Shown here piece after piece: positions 32,922 through 37,132 of a stretch of DNA of 37,132 nt; position 1 is the stretch's first letter, and each line of letters opens with the position of its first letter. Under the pieces are notes generated by a model. It did not search any database and was not told the origin of the DNA. It saw only the letters and a list, made by a program, of their open reading frames with translations. Source of the stretch: Bacteroidota bacterium (GTDB lineage: Bacteria; Bacteroidota; Bacteroidia; Bacteroidales; Bacteroidaceae); assembly GCA_023425865.1 (NCBI GenBank), contig JAFABV010000082.1, positions 1 to 37,132 on the forward strand. Direction: 5' to 3'. The position numbers and the translations under genes were made by a program.

Positions 32922-33773
32922 ATGTTAGCAGTAAACGAACTTGAAGATCGCCTCATCGACTTAGCTTTTGCAGAGGATATAGGCGACGGAGACCATACCA
33001 CCTTGTGTTGTATTCCTGAGGACGCCATGGGCAAGAGCAGGCTTCTCATCAAAGAAGACGGTATCTTGGCGGGTGTAGAGGTGGCGCGCCGAGTGTTTGC
33101 CCGTTTCGACCCTACGCTGCAGGTAGAGGTATTCATCAACGACGGCACCCCCGTGAAAGTGGGCGACGTGGCCATGGTGGTGAGTGGCAAGACCCGCTCA
33201 CTGTTGCAGACCGAGCGCCTCATGCTCAATATCATGCAGCGCATGAGTGGCATCGCCACCATGACCCACCGCTATGTGAAACTGTTGGAGGGCACGGGTA
33301 CCCGTGTGCTCGACACCCGCAAGACGACACCCGGCATGCGTATGCTTGAGAAGCAGGCCGTGAAGATTGGCGGAGGCACTAACCACCGCATTGGACTCTT
33401 TGACATGATACTGTTGAAAGACAATCATGTGGACTTTGCCGGAGGTATCGCCGCGGCCATCGACCGCTGCCATGATTACCTCAAGGAGAAAAACCTCGAC
33501 CTGAAGATTGAGATCGAAGTGCGCAACTTCGACGAGCTGAAGCAGGTGCTCGACAAGGGTGGGGTAGACCGCATCATGCTCGACAACTTCTCTGTTGCTG
33601 ACACCAAGAAGGCCGTCGACATCATCGACCACCGATACGAGACCGAGTCGTCGGGCGGTATCACCTTTGATACCATTCGCGACTATGCCGAGCAAGGGGT
33701 CGACTTTGTCAGTGTTGGCGCCCTCACCCATAGCGTCAAGGGGCTTGACATGAGTTTCAAGGCCGTCGACTGA
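32922..33773 (+). CDS. nadC: Nicotinate-nucleotide diphosphorylase (quinolinate phosphoribosyltransferase)
   Basis: The 283-residue enzyme turns quinolinate and PRPP into nicotinate mononucleotide, CO2 and pyrophosphate in de novo NAD synthesis. Conserved segments are EDIGDGDHTT, QRMSGIATMTH, VLDTRKTTPGMR, GGGTNHRIGLFDMILLKDNH, EIEVRNFDE, DRIMLDNF and SGGITFDTIRDYA with SVGALTHS at the end. The key Arg, His and Lys residues of the substrate pocket are present. The nadA and nadB genes are not in the window. It lies 53 bp behind the DUF4296 gene and 28 bp before the dipeptidase gene, so it may belong to the same transcript. Confidence 0.96.
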   Translation: MLAVNELEDRLIDLAFAEDIGDGDHTTLCCIPEDAMGKSRLLIKEDGILAGVEVARRVFARFDPTLQVEVFINDGTPVKVGDVAMVVSGKTRSLLQTERLMLNIMQRMSGIATMTHRYVKLLEGTGTRVLDTRKTTPGMRMLEKQAVKIGGGTNHRIGLFDMILLKDNHVDFAGGIAAAIDRCHDYLKEKNLDLKIEIEVRNFDELKQVLDKGGVDRIMLDNFSVADTKKAVDIIDHRYETESSGGITFDTIRDYAEQGVDFVSVGALTHSVKGLDMSFKAVD

Positions 33774-33801
33774 TATGATTATTTACCTAAGAATAGTATT
33801 G

Positions 33802-35445
33802 ATGAAAAAACAATTTCTTTTAGCAGCCTTCCTCATGGCCGCTTCCGCGGCCATGGCTTGCACCAACTTTATCGTGGGCAAGAAGGCATCGGCCGATGGT
33901 TCGGTCATATGTTCCTATAACGCAGACGACTACGGGCTCTTCATCGGGCTGTGCCATTACCCTGCCGGCAAACATGCCAAGGGGGAGATGCGCGACATCG
34001 TCGACTGGGATACGCACAAGTATATCGGTCAGATTCCCGAAGCCCCAGAAACCTATAATGTCATCGGAAACATCAACGAGTACCAGGTGTCTATTGGCGA
34101 GACAACTTATGGTGGGCGTGAAGAGATGGTCGACCCCACCGGAGGCATCGACTATGGCTCACTCATCTATCTGGGCTTGCAGCGCTCAAAGACCGCCCGT
34201 GAGGCCATTCAGGTGATGACAACCTTGGCACAGACCTATGGCTACTGCTCAGGAGGCGAGACCTTCACCATCTGCGACCCCAACGAGGCGTGGATCATGG
34301 AGATGCAGGGCAAGGGCCCGGGTTCCAAAGGAGTGGTGTGGGTGGCACAGCGCATCCCCGACGATGCCATCTGCGCCCATGCCAACCAGAGCCGTATCGG
34401 TAAGTTTAACATGAAAGACAAGGCCAATGTGCTCTATGCCAAGGATGTAGTGTCTTTTGCCCGCAGCAAGGGATGGTACACAGGCAAGGATGCCGACTTC
34501 AACTGGAAGAACACCTATGCCAAGCCCGACTTCTCAGGCCGTCGCTTCTGCGATGCCCGTGCGTGGTCGTTCTTCAATCGTTTTGCCAAGGGCATGGACC
34601 GCTATCTGCCTTGGGCAATGGGCGTAGACAAGGATGCCGAGGATATGCCTCTCTGGGTGTATCCCGACCGCAAACTGTCTGTGCAGGATGTGCAGGCCGC
34701 CATGCGCGACCATTATGAGGGCACGCCCTTGGCGCTCGACAGTGCCGATATGGGTGGCGGCATCTGGCAGATGCCTTACCGTCCCACACCGTTGTCGTTT
34801 GAGGTCGATGGCAAGAAATACTTCAACGAGCGTCCGGTGAGCACCCAGCAGACCGGTTTCAGCTACGTGGCGCAGTTGCGCTCGTGGCTTCCCCGTCAGG
34901 TGGGTGGCGTGTTGTGGTTTGGCAACGACGACGGCAACATGATTGCCTACACGCCCGTCTACTGCGGCAACACCGTTCAGCCACGTCCTTACAACACGCC
35001 GGGTGCCGATGGGCTCCATTTCTCTATGGACAACGCTTTCTGGGTGTGCAACTGGGTGAGCAATATGGTCTATCCCCGTTATTCACAGCTCTTCCCCAGC
35101 CTCAAGGAGGTGCGCGACTCGCTCGAAGGCAGTTATTTTGCACAGCAGAAGGAGGTGGAAGACAAGGCCGTGGCCCTGTGCCAGACCAATCCTGCCGCTG
35201 CCGTAGACTATCTCAACAACTACAGCAGCTTGAAAGCCAATGAGATGCTCAGCCGCTGGCAGCAGTTGGCCACCTATCTCATCGTGAAGTTCAACGACAT
35301 GACCGTGCGTCCTGAGGAGAACGGCAAGTTCAAGCTCACGCCCGAGGGCATCGGTGCCCGTGTGCAGCGTCCCGGCTATCCTGCCGCCTTCGCCCGCAAG
35401 CTGGTCAAGGCCACGGGCTCTAAGTACGAGCAGCCGGCAGAGTAA
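33802..35445 (+). CDS. Secreted C69 family dipeptidase
   Basis: The ATG at 33802 (MKKQFLLAAFLMAASAAMA) begins a signal peptide; nine upstream codons overlap the leader. Cleavage after AMA exposes Cys20, the N-terminal nucleophile of this Ntn-hydrolase family (CTNFIVGKKASADGSV). Signal peptidase therefore makes the enzyme active; the site is not a lipobox. The 547-residue protein further shows NINEYQVSIGETTYGGRE, GGIDYGSL, CDPNEAWIMEMQGKGPGSKG and AHANQSRIG, all typical of peptidase family C69 (PepD). It should hydrolyse dipeptides in the periplasm or outside, fitting a peptide-using anaerobe. It ends at a strong bidirectional terminator. Confidence 0.93.
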   Translation: MKKQFLLAAFLMAASAAMACTNFIVGKKASADGSVICSYNADDYGLFIGLCHYPAGKHAKGEMRDIVDWDTHKYIGQIPEAPETYNVIGNINEYQVSIGETTYGGREEMVDPTGGIDYGSLIYLGLQRSKTAREAIQVMTTLAQTYGYCSGGETFTICDPNEAWIMEMQGKGPGSKGVVWVAQRIPDDAICAHANQSRIGKFNMKDKANVLYAKDVVSFARSKGWYTGKDADFNWKNTYAKPDFSGRRFCDARAWSFFNRFAKGMDRYLPWAMGVDKDAEDMPLWVYPDRKLSVQDVQAAMRDHYEGTPLALDSADMGGGIWQMPYRPTPLSFEVDGKKYFNERPVSTQQTGFSYVAQLRSWLPRQVGGVLWFGNDDGNMIAYTPVYCGNTVQPRPYNTPGADGLHFSMDNAFWVCNWVSNMVYPRYSQLFPSLKEVRDSLEGSYFAQQKEVEDKAVALCQTNPAAAVDYLNNYSSLKANEMLSRWQQLATYLIVKFNDMTVRPEENGKFKLTPEGIGARVQRPGYPAAFARKLVKATGSKYEQPAE

Positions 35446-35460
35446 AACGCCATTTCGGTA

Positions 35461-35530
35461 AGCGGTACTTCACCGTACCGCTCAACAATCAAGGCACTGC
35501 GTCAGCATGAACCATGCTGCGCAGTGCCTT
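35461..35530. terminator. Double hairpin terminator between convergent genes
   Basis: First stem: AGCGGTAC-TTCACC-GTACCGCT (35461-35482, 8 bp). Second stem: AAGGCACTGC..CAGCATG with CATGCTG.GCAGTGCCTT (35491-35530, 17 pairs with a small bulge, AAC loop). Both lie between the dipeptidase gene and the oppositely oriented cyclophilin gene. Confidence 0.75.
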
Positions 35531-35571
35531 GTCATTAGGTGTTGAGCCTGTCGTCAGTAAGTCGCCGTGGC

Positions 35572-36321
35572 TCACGCCTCCTCTATCAGCTCCATGGTCA
35601 TGCTGATGTCAGTCTTGGGGCGGTCGCCGCGCAGCGTGTCGGTGTTCTGTATGCGCTCCACCACGTCGAGCCCTTCGGTCACTTCGCCGAACACGGTGTA
35701 CTGGTTGTCGAGAAACGGCGTGCCGCCCAGGGTGGTGTAAGCCTGTACCTGCTGTTCGGTGAAGGCCGGCTTGCCCATCTCCCTGCATTGCCGCAGCGCC
35801 TTGTCGGCCAGCTGGTCTTGCAGTCGCTGCAGGCCATCGCGGTCGCGGTTGCGGCGCATCTCCATGATTTCTTCCCGGTGCGCCTTGGCGAGAGAGTTGA
35901 ACACCTGCTGTTGCTGCTGCATCTCCATCTGCCGTTCCATCTGCTTCAGTTCCTGCGCCTTGTAGGTCTTGCCCCATACAATGTAGAACTGGCTGCCGCT
36001 GCTCTCACGCTCGGGATTCATCTCGTCGCCGAGTCGTGCCGCGCTCAGTGCGCCACGCTTGTGAAAATATTTGGGGTACACAAATTCAGCGGGCAGGGTA
36101 TAGCCCGGCCCACCGGTGCCCAACTGCTTTCCCGCGGGGGCGCCGATGCTGTCTGGGTCACCGCCTTGTATCATGAAATCTTTGATTACGCGGTGAAACA
36201 GCGTACCCTTGTAGAAGTCCTCACGCACGAGCTTGATGAAATTGTCTCGATGGGCAGGTGTCTCGTCATAGAGTTGGATGACGATGTCGCCCAGGGTAGT
36301 TTTGATTCTTACTTTTGTCAT
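35572..36321 (-). CDS. Cyclophilin-type peptidyl-prolyl isomerase with coiled-coil insertion
   Basis: The start at 36321 (MTKVRIKTTLGDIVIQL) is the family start; 13 upstream codons are not. The 249-residue protein is a cyclophilin: TPAHRDNFIKLV, LFHRVIKDFMIQGGDP (active-site Arg44), AEF, GALSAAR, SSGSQFYIVWG and, after an insertion, TPFLDNQYTVFGEVTEGLDVV. Residues about 119-197 are inserted between the QFYIV and VFGEV strands. They are highly charged and helical (ELKQMERQMEMQQQQQ, EEIMEMRRNRDRDGLQRL), a likely coiled coil. No signal peptide is seen, so it is cytoplasmic. It lies 75 bp behind an FKBP gene on the same strand, giving two unrelated proline isomerases in tandem. Confidence 0.93.
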   Translation of the reverse strand: MTKVRIKTTLGDIVIQLYDETPAHRDNFIKLVREDFYKGTLFHRVIKDFMIQGGDPDSIGAPAGKQLGTGGPGYTLPAEFVYPKYFHKRGALSAARLGDEMNPERESSGSQFYIVWGKTYKAQELKQMERQMEMQQQQQVFNSLAKAHREEIMEMRRNRDRDGLQRLQDQLADKALRQCREMGKPAFTEQQVQAYTTLGGTPFLDNQYTVFGEVTEGLDVVERIQNTDTLRGDRPKTDISMTMELIEEA

Positions 36322-36396
36322 ATCTTTTGTTAGCTCTATTTTGCTTGCGTCATGCCCCATCCTCCTTGTGCCTCGTGGTTGATGGTCGCGGCGTTG

Positions 36397-36795
36397 TTAT
36401 CCCACGCCAAGAAGCTCGATGTCGAAGACGAGCGTCGAGCCGCCGGGAATGCCCGGTTGTGAGAATTTGCCATAGCCTTTGTCGGCCGGGATATACACTT
36501 CCCAGCGGTCGCCCACGTGCATCTGCTGCAGGGCGATGATCCATCCGTCGATGAGGTCGCTCAGTCGCATGGCCAACGGCGTGCCGCCCAAGCTGCTGTC
36601 AAATTTCTTCCCATTGATGGTGCGCCCCGTGTAGTGTACGGTGACGATGCTGCGCCGGGTGGGCTGCAGGGCGTCTTTGTTTCCCTGCTTGATGACTTTA
36701 TAATATACGCCGCCGCCGAGAGCCATGATGCCCTCCTCCTTGGCCTTGTCGGCAATCCATTGCAGGTTTTGTTCTATATATGCTCGCTTTGCCAT
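36397..36795 (-). CDS. FKBP-type peptidyl-prolyl isomerase
   Basis: The 132-residue protein has a short helical N-terminus (MAKRAYIEQNLQWIADKAKEEG, cited by its YIEQNLQW core) and one FKBP domain: GVYYKVIKQG, VTVHYTGRTINGKKFDSS, GGTPLAMRLSDLIDGWIIALQQMHVGDRW (cited by its core IDGWIIALQQM), IPADKGYG and STLVFDIELLGVG. Active-site positions Tyr, Phe, Asp, Ile and Trp of FKBPs are present. There is no signal peptide, so it is probably cytoplasmic, acting as a folding helper. A promoter element lies 24 bp upstream, and the second 23-bp repeat array lies about 130 bp upstream. Confidence 0.94.
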   Translation of the reverse strand: MAKRAYIEQNLQWIADKAKEEGIMALGGGVYYKVIKQGNKDALQPTRRSIVTVHYTGRTINGKKFDSSLGGTPLAMRLSDLIDGWIIALQQMHVGDRWEVYIPADKGYGKFSQPGIPGGSTLVFDIELLGVG

Positions 36796-36818
36796 AACTC
36801 GGTGTTTGTTTTTGGCTG

Positions 36819-36826
36819 CAAAAATA
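36819..36826 (-). promoter_or_regulatory. Promoter element for the FKBP gene (TATTTTTG)
   Basis: Plus-strand CAAAAATA is an exact minus-strand TAnnTTTG match 24 bp before the FKBP ATG. No -33 box was recognised. Confidence 0.5.
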
Positions 36827-36926
36827 CGAAAATTTTTCCTGAGTAGCCCTATTTCTCGCTGCCAAACCGCCTCTCACATGCCACGTGTTCGGGCTTACGG
36901 CCGTGCCTGCTCGCCTTGGCGGTTTT

Positions 36927-37018
36927 GTAGTTTTATATAGAATCATCAGATGGTTTTATATAGAACCATCGGATGGTTTTATATAGAATTATCGGATGGT
37001 TTTATATTATTGCTGTCC
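36927..37018 (+). repeat. Array of 23-bp tandem repeats (array 2)
   Basis: Units start at 36927, 36950, 36973 and 36996; the last is only about half conserved. The period is exactly 23 bp and the unit is ATGGTTTTATATAGAANNATCNG, the same family and orientation as array 1. At 36964-36978 the unit junction AACCATC-G-GATGGTT is a perfect dyad. The array lies about 100 bp upstream of the FKBP promoter element, in the gene-free stretch 36796-37132. Confidence 0.85.
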
Positions 37019-37026
37019 GATAAAAC

Positions 37027-37132
37027 TGGGAAAATCCTATTTCCCATCTGTAACTTGCTGTAAATAAGTCTTGGTCTTTTGATTTTCAAAATTAGGCCCC
37101 CTCATCTCTGGGAAAAGGCTTGGTTGATGATT
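37027..37132. other. Gene-free end of the window
   Basis: A 7-bp hairpin (TGGGAAA with TTTCCCA, 37027-37046) and a minus-strand TAATTTTG (plus CAAAATTA, 37087-37094) are visible. The latter could be a promoter for a transcript crossing array 2 towards the FKBP gene. Nothing else was recognised. Confidence 0.3.

Overview
The window is chromosomal DNA of a Bacteroidota bacterium, most likely a Prevotella-like member of the Prevotellaceae. The evidence is the repeated TAnnTTTG promoter element (several copies with a TTTG box 19-20 bp upstream), weak Shine-Dalgarno signals, SusC-style TonB-receptor architecture, a DUF4296 lipoprotein beside lspA, a DUF5686-like outer membrane protein and an archaeal/eukaryotic-type prolyl-tRNA synthetase. 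Nearly everything is core housekeeping; there is no prophage, CRISPR array or classical defence island.

Layout. 1-266: tail of an IS66-type transposase. 399-3694: a three-gene envelope cluster (small two-helix DUF2946-like Cys/His protein, TonB-dependent receptor, NlpE-like lipoprotein without the usual cysteines) that looks like trace-metal handling. 3928-6642: a UvrD-type helicase with a complete DEDDh 3'-5' exonuclease inside it. 6756-11560 (minus): OPT transporter, MltG and ProS. 11772-16770 (plus): OmpA/glycine-zipper lipoprotein, MtgA, PcrA helicase and a small beta-barrel protein. 16858-17839 (minus): rpmA, rplU and tRNA-Arg(UCU). 18036-21668 (minus): flavodiiron protein, AhpF and AhpC, an oxygen/peroxide block. 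21669-22367: gene-free, holding four tandem 23-bp repeats. 22368-26920 (minus): DUF5686-like outer membrane protein, Uup ABC-F ATPase and EngB GTPase. 27024-35445 (plus): ileS, a DksA/TraR-like protein, lspA, DUF4296 lipoprotein, nadC and a secreted C69 dipeptidase. 35572-36795 (minus): two peptidyl-prolyl isomerases (cyclophilin, FKBP). 36796-37132: gene-free, with a second array of the same 23-bp repeat.

How the genes work together. MltG, MtgA and the OmpA-like lipoprotein act on or at peptidoglycan. EngB, Uup, L21, L27, ProS, IleRS and tRNA-Arg serve translation and ribosome assembly. AhpC, AhpF and the flavodiiron protein remove peroxide and oxygen or NO, as expected for an anaerobe meeting air. 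LspA matures the several lipoproteins predicted here.

Most worth a second look: the 23-bp repeat family at two loci about 15 kb apart; the helicase-exonuclease fusion; an IleRS2 whose HIGH motif reads GIHH, the swapped signature linked to very high mupirocin resistance, together with KMSKH; a DksA-like protein lacking its first zinc-finger cysteines; and the candidate metal cluster. No wholly new multi-gene system could be demonstrated by reading alone.
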